DNA of 64,000 bases from Massilia sp. Bi118 (GTDB lineage: Bacteria; Pseudomonadota; Gammaproteobacteria; Burkholderiales; Burkholderiaceae_D). Position 1 is the first letter of the stretch; each line of letters begins with the position of its first letter. A program made the translations under genes and the position numbers. The stretch is from NCBI RefSeq assembly GCF_918697865.1, contig NZ_CAKKMV010000004.1:124001-188000 (forward strand), given 5' to 3'. This document shows positions 9,599 through 20,829 of the stretch, piece after piece. The notes beneath the pieces are model-generated. The model saw nothing but the letters and a program-made list of their open reading frames with translations, made no database searches and had not been told where the DNA came from.

Positions 9599-9621
9599 GT
9601 TTTTGTCTGCGCTGGAATGAC

Positions 9622-9650
9622 AACGGGCCTGCGAGGCCCGTTTTCTTTTG
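9622..9650 (+). terminator. rho-independent terminator of plus-strand cphA
   Basis: Stem AACGGGCCT / AGGCCCGTT with loop GCG, followed by TTTTCTTTT, beginning 24 bases after the cphA stop. Confidence 0.85.
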
Positions 9651-9662
9651 TTGGCTTGTAAA

Positions 9663-9758
9663 CGTCATTCCCGCGAAGGCGGGAATCCAAGGCTCGTATG
9701 CATAGTGAGGCTGAAGGCAGTACTATGAACTTGGATTCCCGCCTTCGCGGGAATGACG
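9663..9758. repeat. paired inverted-repeat element (GTCATTCCCGC family)
   Basis: Two 29-base copies, 9663-9691 and 9730-9758, in opposite orientation around a 38-base spacer. Each is itself palindromic (ATTCCCGC...GCGGGAAT) and ends in CCAAG. The same element recurs at 26166-26242 and 30888-30991, and a related single copy is at 57696-57723. It resembles widespread proteobacterial REP/dRS3-like repeats. Here it sits between the two convergent cphA genes. Confidence 0.85.
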
Positions 9759-9766
9759 GCTTGTGC

Positions 9767-12364
9767 TTACGCCGCCTCAGTCTCGATCCGCCTCGCCACA
9801 TCCGGCGAAGTCGGCCGGATCGCCTCCAGCAGCTCGCTGATATCCGACCCACAGCCGAACACCAGCAAGTCTCCCGGCACGCAACGCGCCAGACCCGCAC
9901 GGATCGCCTTGTGCACATCCAGCTCGACCTGCAGGCGGTCTTCCTCGAACTTCGCCAAACGGATGCCTTCGACCAGCTGCGCAGCCACCGAACCCGCTGC
10001 ACGCCCGCGGTTCTCGGTTTCGTACACGACCAGTTCATCGAAGCCCGAGGCGCAGGTGGCGCCGATGTCGACCAGGTCCGCATCGCGGCGGTCGCCCGGC
10101 GCGGCCACCACGCCGACCAGGCGGCCCGGCGTCATTGCGCGCGCGGTTTCGGCTAGGGCGGCGTAGGCGGCGCTGTTGTGGGCGTAGTCGACGATCACGG
10201 TCACGCCGTCGACGTCGAACAGGTTGGTACGCAGCGGGTTGCTCTTCCAGTCGGAGACGAAGCTGCGCAGGCCGTCCTCGATCTCGGCGTTGCTGAAGCC
10301 GCTGGCGACCAGCGCGGCCGCTGCGGCCAGGCTGTTGGCGATGTTATAGCGCGCGGCGCCCTTCAGTGTTACCGGCATCTGGCGCACGTCGGCGATCGCT
10401 TCGTGGCAGCTGGAGTCGGCCAGCACGATGGCGTTGTCTTCGAAATAGACCGCGCGGCCGCCTTTTTCCAGGTGGCGCAGCAGGACCGGGTTGTCGGCGT
10501 CCAGCGAGAAGTAGAGCACCTCGACCTTGTTTTCCACGTCAGCCGCCAGTTCGGACGCCATCGCCACGCAGTGGTCGTCCTCGGCGTTCAGCACGACGGC
10601 GCGCGAGGCGCGCCGGGCCACCACTGCCTTGACCTTCGCCAGCTCCTCGACGGTGTCGACGCCGTCCAGGCCCAGGTGGTCGCCCGCGACGTTCAGCACC
10701 ACGGAGACGTCGCAGCGGTCGTAGGCCAGGCCGCGCTTGAGGATGCCGCCGCGCGCCGTTTCCAGCACTGCGAAGTCGACGTCCGGCGAGGTCAGCACGC
10801 TGCGCGCCGAGCGGTAGCCGGTGCAGTCGCCTTTGGCGATCTGCTGGCCGTCGATGAACACGCCCTCGGTGGTGGTGACGCCGGTGCGCATGCCCGTCAT
10901 GCGGGCGGCATGGGCGATCAGCAGGGTGGTGGTGGTCTTGCCGTTGGTGCCGGTCACGCCGATCACCGGGATGCGGCCATTGTCTTCGCCGAACAGGGCG
11001 TCGACGATGGCGCCGCCGGCGTCGCGCGGGGTGCCGCGGCTCGGGTACTGGTGCATGCGGATGCCCGGCGCGGCATTCACTTCGATGATGCCGCCGCGCT
11101 GCTCGCGCAGCGGCTGCGAGATATCCTGGCACACGATGTCGATGCCGGCCACGTCCAGCCCGATGGTGCGGGCGGCGCGGATGCAGATCTCGCGGGTTTC
11201 CTCCGGCAGCAGGTCGGTCACGTCTTCCGCGGTGCCGCCGGTGGACAGGTTGGCGTTGCCGCGCAGGTCGACCGATTCGCCTTCGGGCGGCACGGAATCG
11301 AAGTCATAGCCGGCTTTCGCCAGCACCTGGGCCGCGATCTCGTCGAGCGGGATCTTCGTAAGGATGTTGGTATGGCCGTCGCCACGCGCCGGATTGCGGT
11401 TTTCGGTTTCGACCAGTTCGCGGATCGTGTGGATCCCGTCGCCGGTCACGTGCGGCGGACGGCGCCAGGAAGCGGCGGCGATCTTGCGGCCGGTGACCAG
11501 CACGCGGTAGTCGCGGCCGCGCAGGAATTCTTCGACGATCACGTGGCGGCCGTATTTGCGCGCGAATTCGAAGGCGCGCTCGACTTCGTCCGGCGTCGAG
11601 CAGGCGGTGGTCACGCCCTTGCCCTGGTTGGCGTCGAGCGGCTTGATGGTGACGGTGCCAATGCGGCGTGCGATGCGCTGGGCCGCGGCCAGGGTGGTGA
11701 CGGTCTCGCCGGCCGGGACCGGACAGCCGGCCTGGTCGAGCAGAGTCTTGGTCAGCTGCTTGTCGCTGGCGATGCCGACTGCGATGTTGTTGGTGGCGCC
11801 GGTGATGGTGGCCTGCAGGCGCTTCTGCTTGCTGCCCCAGCCCAGCTGGAACAGGTTGGCGTGATCGGTCAGGCGCAGGCTCGGGATGCCGCGCTTGTGG
11901 GCGGCGTTGACCACCGCGCCCGTGCTGGTGCCGATCGCGTAATCCTGGGCGATCTCCTTCAGCTCAGCAAGCGCGGTGTCGAGATCGAAGTCCTCGTGCG
12001 CAGCAATGGCGCGGACCAGGTCCTGGGCGGTGCGCAGGGCGGCGCCGGCCGCCTGTTCGATCGCATAGCCGCAGACCACCCGCAGCAGCGCGGGATTGCC
12101 GCTTACGGCCAGGCTCTGGCTGAAGCTGCCGGCGGCGCCGGCGAGGCGCTGCAATTCCATCGTGACCGGCTCCAGCGCCTCGGCAGGGGAGCTGCAGTCG
12201 GACAGGCGCGCCGACGCTTCGGGCGGCATGCCGGGGAGTTTCTCGAGCAGCCGCGCGCCGAGGCCGGCCACGCTGATCTCTTCATTATCGATGACGGCCG
12301 TCAGGCAGGGCGTTGCGGCGTACAGGTTGGGGCCGCGCAGGAAGCGTTGTTCGGTGATTCTCAT
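9767..12364 (-). CDS. cphA: cyanophycin synthetase (minus-strand copy, in cphB operon)
   Basis: 865 residues, collinear with the plus-strand copy and clearly its paralogue. ATP-grasp domain with KPLDANQGKGV; Mur-ligase-like domain with GVTGTNGKTTTT P-loop, TARGGILKRGL and VIVDYAHNSAAY. Both synthetic sites therefore look intact. The N-domain is more divergent: LEPVTMELQ stands where the plus-strand copy has IEHVCLALQ. The start ATG at 12364 overlaps the cphB stop (ATGA), so translation is probably coupled to cyanophycinase. The long open frame upstream of the ATG is the cphB region read in another frame and is not part of this protein. Confidence 0.95.
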   Translation of the reverse strand: MRITEQRFLRGPNLYAATPCLTAVIDNEEISVAGLGARLLEKLPGMPPEASARLSDCSSPAEALEPVTMELQRLAGAAGSFSQSLAVSGNPALLRVVCGYAIEQAAGAALRTAQDLVRAIAAHEDFDLDTALAELKEIAQDYAIGTSTGAVVNAAHKRGIPSLRLTDHANLFQLGWGSKQKRLQATITGATNNIAVGIASDKQLTKTLLDQAGCPVPAGETVTTLAAAQRIARRIGTVTIKPLDANQGKGVTTACSTPDEVERAFEFARKYGRHVIVEEFLRGRDYRVLVTGRKIAAASWRRPPHVTGDGIHTIRELVETENRNPARGDGHTNILTKIPLDEIAAQVLAKAGYDFDSVPPEGESVDLRGNANLSTGGTAEDVTDLLPEETREICIRAARTIGLDVAGIDIVCQDISQPLREQRGGIIEVNAAPGIRMHQYPSRGTPRDAGGAIVDALFGEDNGRIPVIGVTGTNGKTTTTLLIAHAARMTGMRTGVTTTEGVFIDGQQIAKGDCTGYRSARSVLTSPDVDFAVLETARGGILKRGLAYDRCDVSVVLNVAGDHLGLDGVDTVEELAKVKAVVARRASRAVVLNAEDDHCVAMASELAADVENKVEVLYFSLDADNPVLLRHLEKGGRAVYFEDNAIVLADSSCHEAIADVRQMPVTLKGAARYNIANSLAAAAALVASGFSNAEIEDGLRSFVSDWKSNPLRTNLFDVDGVTVIVDYAHNSAAYAALAETARAMTPGRLVGVVAAPGDRRDADLVDIGATCASGFDELVVYETENRGRAAGSVAAQLVEGIRLAKFEEDRLQVELDVHKAIRAGLARCVPGDLLVFGCGSDISELLEAIRPTSPDVARRIETEAA

Positions 12365-13278
12365 GAGAGCGGGTTCCGTTTCGTTACGTTTTCTAAAAAT
12401 TCGAGCAGCGATTGCGGGATGCGGTGTTCGACGGCGACATCGTCGCCGTCCGGCAGGCGGTACTTGCTGCCTGCCGGCAGCAGGTGCAGGCGGACGTCGA
12501 TCAGTTCCGGGGTCTCGCGGTCGGAGATCTCGGCGATATTGGTGCTCATATGGCGGCCGTCGACGATGGTGACGGCGCCTTCGCCCAGCACCTCGATGCC
12601 GACGCCGCGCTCGACGATCAGCGCGGTGTCCTCGTCGATGCCGATGCCCTGCAAATACGGGTTCTGTGCTACCACCGACAGCAGGCGCGAAAGCCGCTGG
12701 CGCTCCGAGAAGTGCTGGTCGATCACGACCTTGTGCAGGAAGCCGAGGCCGGCGCCCAGGCTGACCGAACCCTTTTCGGGATGCAGCTCGACGCGCCCGG
12801 TGGCCAGCATGTGGCCCGACATGGCCGAGGCGCCGGCGCTGGTGCCGCCGATGCAGGCGCCGCGCAGCTTGAGGGCGGTGTGCATCGCGCTGTCGAGGGC
12901 GGTGCCGCCGATGATGGCCAGCAGGCGCTTCTGGTCGCCGCCGGTCATGAAGATGCCGGTGGCATCGACGATGTCCTTGATGTGCTCCCGGTCGTTGGCG
13001 CACTGGCGGCTGGCCAGGTGCAGGTGGACGCGCTCGCGCACGCCCAATTCGCCGAAGGCCTTGTCGTACATCTCCCACATCTGGTCGGCGACCGAACTGG
13101 CGGCCGAGATCACGACGATCCTGGCGTCCTTGCCGCCAGAGAGTTCGACGAAGCGGCTGAGGATCTCCATGTCGTGCTTGCGGTCTTCATGGCCGCCGAT
13201 GATCACCAGGTGGCCGTTGCTTTCGCGCACCCGGCGTTCCTGTTCCTGCTGTTCTTGCGTCTGTGCTCGTGCATTCAT
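12361..13278 (-). CDS. cphB: cyanophycinase (intracellular)
   Basis: 305 residues, serine peptidase family S51. It degrades cyanophycin from its end to beta-Asp-Arg dipeptides. GGTSAGASA carries the nucleophile (Ser147) in the family's tight-turn motif; IIGGHEDRK near residue 27 and the mid-protein MTGGDQKRL and DQHFSERQRLSRLL segments are family hallmarks. There is no signal peptide, which fits the intracellular CphB rather than the secreted CphE type. The start at 13278 lies 11 bases after the iaaA stop, and the stop overlaps the cphA start by 4 bases. Confidence 0.93.
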   Translation of the reverse strand: MNARAQTQEQQEQERRVRESNGHLVIIGGHEDRKHDMEILSRFVELSGGKDARIVVISAASSVADQMWEMYDKAFGELGVRERVHLHLASRQCANDREHIKDIVDATGIFMTGGDQKRLLAIIGGTALDSAMHTALKLRGACIGGTSAGASAMSGHMLATGRVELHPEKGSVSLGAGLGFLHKVVIDQHFSERQRLSRLLSVVAQNPYLQGIGIDEDTALIVERGVGIEVLGEGAVTIVDGRHMSTNIAEISDRETPELIDVRLHLLPAGSKYRLPDGDDVAVEHRIPQSLLEFLENVTKRNPLS

Positions 13279-13289
13279 GGGATGTGCTG

Positions 13290-14201
13290 TCAGTCCTTGA
13301 TGAGTTTTGCCAATGGCATGTCGCGGTTGCCCCAGGCGCCGGCCTCGGTGCGGCTGACCGCGACCAGGCCGACGTCGATGTCCTTGTCGAACAGGGCGAT
13401 GCCGCGCTTGAGCGCCTGTTCGAGCGGCATGCCGTCCTCGATCCAGCTGTAGACGCGGTGGGCCAGCAGGTGGCGCACGATGTGTTCGCCGATGCCGGTG
13501 GCCGCCACCGCGCCGTGCGGGCCGGCGTAGAAGCCGCTGCCGATGATGGGCGTGTCGCCGACCCGGCCCATCAGGCAGGGCGCGGAGCCGCCGGTGGAGA
13601 CGGCCACGCCGAAGTGGCCGTCCGGTGCGCGCACCACGGCGCCGACGGTGTCGCAGGCGGCGCTGGCCGGCAGCGTCAGCGGCGCCTGGTAATTCCAGAA
13701 ACGCATGAAGGCCTTGTTGTCGACGCCGGGCATGGCCGGGGCCGAACCCGCGAGTTCCTTCAGGATCTTGCGGTGGTCTTCGCGCTGGTGTTCGGAGATC
13801 TTGTTCCAGGTCGGGTGGCGGATCGCAGCCGCGAAGCGGTTGGCGCCTTCGCCGGCCAGGAACCAGTGCGGCGTGTCGCACACCGCACGCGCCAGCAGCA
13901 CCGGGTTCTCGATGCCCTGTACGCAGGCCACGGCGCCCAGACGGCCGCGCGTGTCCATCACCGAGGCGTCCATCTCGACCGTGGCGCCATCCAAGCCCAG
14001 CGCGGCGCCGCGGCCGGCGTTGAAGCGGCCGTCGTCTTCGAGGACGGTGACGGCGGCAATCGCCGCTTCCAGTGCGTCGCCGCTGATGCCGTATTCTTCG
14101 AACCCGCGGCGGGCCGCGAGCTCGCAGCCGTCCTTGTAATCGGTCGGGCTGCCGACGCCGCCGTGCACGACAATCGCAAAGTCCCCATGCGTATTGCTCA
14201 T
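13290..14201 (-). CDS. iaaA: isoaspartyl peptidase / plant-type L-asparaginase
   Basis: 303 residues, Ntn-hydrolase family T2. The precursor self-cleaves before Thr185 in the CDTVGAVV motif to give alpha and beta subunits, with Thr as nucleophile; the later GRVGDTPIIGSG and TGIGEHIVR segments are family features. In this operon it most likely splits the beta-Asp-Arg released by CphB into aspartate and arginine, completing cyanophycin catabolism (inference from context; such enzymes also act on other isoaspartyl dipeptides). The start at 14201 has a good GGAGAAG site 5-6 bases upstream. First gene of iaaA-cphB-cphA. Confidence 0.92.
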   Translation of the reverse strand: MSNTHGDFAIVVHGGVGSPTDYKDGCELAARRGFEEYGISGDALEAAIAAVTVLEDDGRFNAGRGAALGLDGATVEMDASVMDTRGRLGAVACVQGIENPVLLARAVCDTPHWFLAGEGANRFAAAIRHPTWNKISEHQREDHRKILKELAGSAPAMPGVDNKAFMRFWNYQAPLTLPASAACDTVGAVVRAPDGHFGVAVSTGGSAPCLMGRVGDTPIIGSGFYAGPHGAVAATGIGEHIVRHLLAHRVYSWIEDGMPLEQALKRGIALFDKDIDVGLVAVSRTEAGAWGNRDMPLAKLIKD

Positions 14202-14222
14202 TCTTCTTCTCCAAAATGATGC

Positions 14223-14250
14223 ATGCCGCGCCTAATTGCCGGCGCGGCAT
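14223..14250 (-). other. hairpin in the leader of the iaaA-cphB-cphA operon
   Basis: Perfect 10-bp inverted repeat ATGCCGCGCC / GGCGCGGCAT with an 8-base loop. It ends 22 bases before the iaaA start, just upstream of its ribosome-binding site. On the minus strand it is followed by GCATCATTTTGG, not a clean T-run. It may be a weak terminator for the upstream DUF2244 gene or a leader structure. Confidence 0.5.
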
Positions 14251-14337
14251 TGATAGTTCCACATTATGCAAATGATGCAGAAATTGAAACATCGGTACCC
14301 TGGCCGTGTGTATGTAAGACGGCGCTGACACGAGGCT

Positions 14338-14805
14338 TCAGTGCATCACGGAGATCTGGCGCAGGGCCAGTCTGAGTTCGCGCGCTACCTGGCGGCGCCG
14401 GGCGTCGTTGACGAAGCGGCCGATGTCGACCCGCACCCCGCGCGATTCCAGCGTGACCAGGGCCCGGCGCGGACGGCCAGGCGCCGCGGCGGCGTCGGTG
14501 AGCACCCGGGTCCAGAGCGGATCGAGGCGCGACTGGCTGCGGACATTCGCCTGCACGCATTCGACCAGCAGGCAGTCGCTTGACAAGGAGATGCGTTCGC
14601 GGTCGAGCGCGTGGCGGGCATACAGCAGCAGGGCCAGGCCGACGCAGCCAAGCTCCAGCAGCGAAAAGGCCAGCACCATCCAGAAGCCCTGCAGCAAAAA
14701 GGCGAGGGCGACCGACAGCGACAGGATGCACAGCACGGCATAGGCGCGCGCCACCTGGCGCGGCGTCATCGAGCAGTTGCGCTGCAATGTGCACTCGTAG
14801 AGCAT
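14338..14805 (-). CDS. DUF2244 family membrane protein
   Basis: 155 residues. The N-terminus LYECTLQRNCSMTPRQ is typical of DUF2244 proteins, followed by two adjacent hydrophobic helices (about 20-60) and a soluble C-terminal domain with LLVEC and DPLWTRVL. Function unknown; the family is common in alpha- and betaproteobacteria, sometimes near cytochrome oxidase genes, which are not seen here. The start ATG at 14805 follows AAAGGCAAGG closely. It lies 136 bases upstream of iaaA on the same strand; a link with cyanophycin is not evident. Confidence 0.75.
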   Translation of the reverse strand: MLYECTLQRNCSMTPRQVARAYAVLCILSLSVALAFLLQGFWMVLAFSLLELGCVGLALLLYARHALDRERISLSSDCLLVECVQANVRSQSRLDPLWTRVLTDAAAAPGRPRRALVTLESRGVRVDIGRFVNDARRRQVARELRLALRQISVMH

Positions 14806-14961
14806 CCTTGCCTTTCTGGTCAGTAGCAATAATATAAGCCCGTCACCTGCGCGCACGATTGCCGGCACGCGGGGCCGCGACATGGCCCGGGCTGGCGGGA
14901 CAGGCCCGACTTCTGGTAACATCTCGCCCCTTTCCCTTTCCCTTCTTCTGGTCAGGCATCC

Positions 14962-16212
14962 ATGGCGAACGCTTGCGGCGTCGATTTCGGCACTTCCAAT
15001 TCCACCGTCGGCTGGGTTCGTCCCGGCCACACCAGCCTGCTCGCGCTCGAGGACGGCAAGGCGACCCTGCCGTCGGTCGTGTTCTTCAATGCCGACGACG
15101 AGCAGGTGCGCTACGGGCGCGCGGCCCTGGCGGACTACCTGGAGGGCTATGAAGGCCGCCTGATGCGCTCGCTGAAAAGCCTGCTCGGCACCAGCCTGAT
15201 GGATGGCCAGACCGAAGTGGCCGGCCGCGCGCTGCCTTTCCGCCAGCTGCTGTCGCACTTCATCGGCGAACTGCGGCGCCGCGCCCAGCAGCAGGCCGGG
15301 CGCGAATTTTCAAGCGCCGTGTTCGGCCGCCCGGTGTATTTCGTCGACGACGATCCCGCCGCCGACCGCCTGGCCGAGGACACCCTGGCCGAGATCGCGC
15401 GCGCCGCCGGTTTCAAGGAGATCGGCTTCCAGTACGAACCGATCGCCGCGGCTTTCGACTACGAGTCGCGCATCGAAAAGGAAGAACTGGTCCTGATCGC
15501 CGACATCGGCGGCGGTACCTCGGACTTCTCGCTGGTGCGGCTGGGCCCGGACCGCGCCGGCCGCATCGAACGGCGCGAGGACATCCTCGCCACCGGCGGC
15601 GTGCACATCGGCGGCACCGACTTCGACAAGTATCTGAGCCTTGCATCGGTGATGCCGCTGCTGGGTTACGGCAGTGCGCTGGTCTCGGGCGCACCGGTGC
15701 CGTCCAGCTATTATTTCAACCTGGCGACCTGGCACACGATCAACCAGGCCTACACCCGCAAGAGCACCGCCCAGCTGGAAGATCTGGCGCGCGATGCCGC
15801 CGAACCGGCCAAGCTGGCGCGCCTGCGCAACTTGATCGACGAGCGCGCCGGCCACTGGCTGGCAATGCGGGTCGAGGAAGCCAAGATCGGCCTGTCCGGC
15901 ACGCCGCTGGTCGAGCTCGACCTGGACCGGCTGTCGCAGCCAGAGCGCCTGCAGGTCGAACGCGCCGTGTTCGAAACGGCGATCGCGGGCCTGGTCGACC
16001 AGGTCGGCGCCACCGTGCAGCGCCTCCTGGGCGAGGCCGGGGTCGCGGCCGACAAGGTCGATACCGTGTTTTTCACCGGCGGCTCGAGCGGGGTCGCTTC
16101 CCTGCGCGAACGGATCGCCGCCATCGTGCCGCAGGCGCGCCGCGTCGAGGGCGACCTGTTCGGCAGCATCGGATCCGGTCTCGCCATCGACGCCGCGCGC
16201 AAGTTTGGATAA
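14962..16212 (+). CDS. Hsp70-family protein, YegD-like
   Basis: 416 residues, consisting of the Hsp70/actin-like ATPase domain only: CGVDFGTSNSTVG (phosphate 1), ADIGGGTSDFSL (phosphate 2) and VFFTGGSSGVASLRE (adenosine motif). The usual C-terminal substrate-binding domain and lid are missing, as in E. coli YegD, which it resembles in plan. It is probably a cytoplasmic ATPase or atypical chaperone; its client is unknown. The exonuclease gene begins 13 bases downstream, so the two form an operon. Confidence 0.85.
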   Translation: MANACGVDFGTSNSTVGWVRPGHTSLLALEDGKATLPSVVFFNADDEQVRYGRAALADYLEGYEGRLMRSLKSLLGTSLMDGQTEVAGRALPFRQLLSHFIGELRRRAQQQAGREFSSAVFGRPVYFVDDDPAADRLAEDTLAEIARAAGFKEIGFQYEPIAAAFDYESRIEKEELVLIADIGGGTSDFSLVRLGPDRAGRIERREDILATGGVHIGGTDFDKYLSLASVMPLLGYGSALVSGAPVPSSYYFNLATWHTINQAYTRKSTAQLEDLARDAAEPAKLARLRNLIDERAGHWLAMRVEEAKIGLSGTPLVELDLDRLSQPERLQVERAVFETAIAGLVDQVGATVQRLLGEAGVAADKVDTVFFTGGSSGVASLRERIAAIVPQARRVEGDLFGSIGSGLAIDAARKFG

Positions 16213-16225
16213 TTGAAAGACTGCC

Positions 16226-16855
16226 ATGTTTGAACGTCCCATCGTCATGCTCGACTTCGAGACCACCGGCCTCTCGCCGGAGTCCGGCGACCGCATCACC
16301 GAAGTCGCCGCGCTGCGCATCGCCGGCGGCGAGATCGTCGAGCGCTATGTCTCGCTGGTCAATTGCGGCGTGCGCATTCCGCCCTTCATCACTTCGCTGA
16401 CCGGCATCACCCAGCAGATGGTCGATACGGCGCCGCTGGCCGAGGACGTGGTGCCGGAGCTGATCGAGTTCATCGGCGGCGACACTCTGGCCGCGCACAA
16501 CGCCAGCTTCGACGAAAAGTTCCTGAAGGCCGAGGGCGCCCGTCTGGGCCATGCCTGCCGCCATGCCGGCCTGGTCTGTTCGGTCAAGCTGTCGCGCCGC
16601 GTGCTGCCTGGCCTGCCCAGCTACCGGCTCGGCGAACTGGCGCGCTCGCTCGGCATCGCCTTCCGCGGCACCGCCCACCGCGCCGAGGCCGACGCCGAGG
16701 TCGCCGCGCATCTGCTGTTGCATATCGGCCGCCATCTTGGCCAGTCCTATGGGCTGGGACCGGTGCCGCCGGACTTGCTGGTGGCGATCAACCGCGTGGC
16801 TGCCGCCAAGGTGTCGGGGTTCATGGACACCTACGTCACCAGGCACTGCCGCTAG
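16226..16855 (+). CDS. DEDDh 3'-5' exonuclease (DNA pol III epsilon-like)
   Basis: 209 residues with a single exonuclease domain. Visible catalytic residues: Asp10 and Glu12 in MLDFETTG, Asp96 in AHNASFD, His151 and Asp156 in HRAEADA. It degrades DNA or RNA 3' to 5'. It lacks the C-terminal tail by which DnaQ binds the polymerase, so it is more likely a stand-alone repair or RNA-processing exonuclease. It follows the Hsp70-like gene by 13 bases. The 248 bases after it contain no ORF; TTGACA at about 17033-17038 may be the -35 box of the next gene, but no good -10 box follows. Confidence 0.88.
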   Translation: MFERPIVMLDFETTGLSPESGDRITEVAALRIAGGEIVERYVSLVNCGVRIPPFITSLTGITQQMVDTAPLAEDVVPELIEFIGGDTLAAHNASFDEKFLKAEGARLGHACRHAGLVCSVKLSRRVLPGLPSYRLGELARSLGIAFRGTAHRAEADAEVAAHLLLHIGRHLGQSYGLGPVPPDLLVAINRVAAAKVSGFMDTYVTRHCR

Positions 16856-17103
16856 CCTGTGCGCGAAGCCCACAGTTTGTGGGATCACAACGGCGGCTCC
16901 GGCTGCCACGCGAGATTTTCGCGACAGTTGCGCTGGCTCTGCATCGCCGCGAGTTTTCCGCGATTTTTTTCCGCGCTGAAGCTTTGCCTCTCTGTGACAG
17001 ATCAAGCCCGTCGGATTCCTCCTAGTTAGACTTTTGACAATTCTTGCGGCGCCGCGATTAGGCGGTTCCGCCGTCAATTTGTCCGATTTTTCCTGGAGCG
17101 ATC

Positions 17104-18492
17104 ATGCAGCACTCTGACGTGTCACCGGAAAATTCCGTGCTGGTGTGGTTCGCCCGCGCGGCCGAGCGTGGCGACGCCTATGCGCAGTTCAACCTCGGCC
17201 TCATGTACAAGAACGGCGACGGCGTGGCCCGCGACGATGCCCGTGCCGCCGAATGGCTGCGCCGCGCGGCCGAGCGCGGCCTGGCCTTCGCCCAGAACCA
17301 TTACGGCACCCTGGTCTACCAGGGGCGCGGCGTGGCGCAGTCGGACGCCCAGGCGGTGGGCTGGTTCGCGCTGGCCGCGGAGCAGGGCGATCCCTCGGCC
17401 CAGCAGAACCTGGGCGACATGCTGCGCGCCGGACGCGGGGTGGCGCGCAGTCCGGAGCAGGCGCTGGGCTGGTACCAGCGCGCGGCAAGCCAGAACCTGC
17501 CCAGCGCCCAGCACCTGCTCGGCGAATGCTATCTGCGCGGCGAGGGCGCCCCGGTCAACCATGCACTGGCGGCGGCCTGGCTGCGCAAGGCGGCGCTGGG
17601 CAAATACGCGCCGGCCGAAGTGGCGCTGGGCCTGATGCTGCGGCGCGGGCAGGGCATGGCCGCCAACGATCTCGAGGCCGCCTACTGGTTCCGGCGCGCG
17701 GCCGGCCGCGGCGATCCGGCCGCGCAGCGCCTGCTGGGCCTGTGCTATCTGGACGGCGTCGGCGTGCCGCGCGACGACAAGGCGGCGCTGCCCTGGCTCC
17801 ACTGCGCCGCCGGCCAGGGCGATGCCGAAGCCCAGTTCAGCCTCGCGCTGCTGCTGGCAAGCGGCCGCGGCGGCCCGCGCGACGAAGCCGAAGCCCTGGC
17901 CCTGACGACCCGCGCCGCCAAGCAGGGCCACATGCTGGCCCAGTACAACCTGGGCAATATGTACGCGCACGGGCGCGGCGTGCCGGCCGACGTGCGCCAG
18001 GCCTTCTACTGGTACCGCCTGGCCGCCGCCCAGGGCGCCGCCAACGCCCAGTTCACCCTGGGCGTGATGTACGCGAACGGCCAGGGCGTGCACCGCGACG
18101 AGGCCACGGCCGTCGAATGGTACCGGCGCGCCGCCGAGCAGGGCGATGCCAGCGCCCAGAACAACCTTGGCGTCATGTACGCCACCGGGCAGGGCGTGGA
18201 CCAGGACGACGCGGAAGCGGTGCGCTGGTACGTCCTGGCCGCCGAGCAGGGCCACGCGCTGGCCCAGTACAACCTGGGCGGCATGTACAACAGCGGCCGC
18301 GGCGTGCCGCGCGACAGTGTGCGTTCCTACATGTGGATGCTGCTGGCGGCCGACGCCGGCGACCCGGCCGCGAGCGCCAACAAGGCCATCGTCGCGCGCC
18401 GCCTGTCGGCCCGCGAGATCGAGGATGCCCGCGACCTCAGCCGCCAGTGGCGGGCCCGTGCCCCGGCACGCGAGGAGCGGCGCACGGCGTGA
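17104..18492 (+). CDS. Sel1-like (tetratricopeptide-type) repeat protein
   Basis: 462 residues made almost wholly of 36-residue Sel1 repeats: eleven full units and a partial twelfth, each with the pattern A.xWxxxAAxxGxxxAQxxLGxxYxxGxGVxxD. There is no signal peptide or membrane helix, so it is likely a cytoplasmic scaffold for protein-protein contact. A short basic tail (RQWRARAPAREERR) ends the protein. The start ATG at 17104 has a GGAG site 9 bases upstream. The neighbours give no functional hint. Confidence 0.88.
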   Translation: MQHSDVSPENSVLVWFARAAERGDAYAQFNLGLMYKNGDGVARDDARAAEWLRRAAERGLAFAQNHYGTLVYQGRGVAQSDAQAVGWFALAAEQGDPSAQQNLGDMLRAGRGVARSPEQALGWYQRAASQNLPSAQHLLGECYLRGEGAPVNHALAAAWLRKAALGKYAPAEVALGLMLRRGQGMAANDLEAAYWFRRAAGRGDPAAQRLLGLCYLDGVGVPRDDKAALPWLHCAAGQGDAEAQFSLALLLASGRGGPRDEAEALALTTRAAKQGHMLAQYNLGNMYAHGRGVPADVRQAFYWYRLAAAQGAANAQFTLGVMYANGQGVHRDEATAVEWYRRAAEQGDASAQNNLGVMYATGQGVDQDDAEAVRWYVLAAEQGHALAQYNLGGMYNSGRGVPRDSVRSYMWMLLAADAGDPAASANKAIVARRLSAREIEDARDLSRQWRARAPAREERRTA

Positions 18493-18601
18493 GCGCCGGT
18501 GTGGCATGTTGCTTGAAGAATACTTGTCGGTGGAGCAATTCGCACGCTATCATGCTTGAAGGCATGAGCCACTTCGTTTACCGACAGAGAGAACAATCAC
18601 C

Positions 18602-20776
<2,175 letters not shown>

Positions 20777-20799
20777 TTCGCTGGAGTCGTCAGTAGAGA

Positions 20800-20829
20800 A
20801 TGGCGCACCCGGGCGGTGCGCCATTTTTT
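20800..20829 (+). terminator. rho-independent terminator after the prolyl oligopeptidase gene
   Basis: Perfect 10-bp stem ATGGCGCACC / GGTGCGCCAT with loop CGGGC and a T6 run. It reaches the stop codon of the convergent GGDEF/EAL gene and may serve both strands. Confidence 0.88.

Noticed and set aside
9655..9766. Insertion sequence or MITE between the two cphA genes
   Set aside because: No target duplication or transposase; the element matches the small inverted-repeat family found elsewhere in the window.
12365..13078. Upstream N-terminal extension of the minus-strand cphA
   Set aside because: It is the cphB coding region in another frame; the CphA family N-terminus (MRITEQRFLRGPN) begins at 12364.
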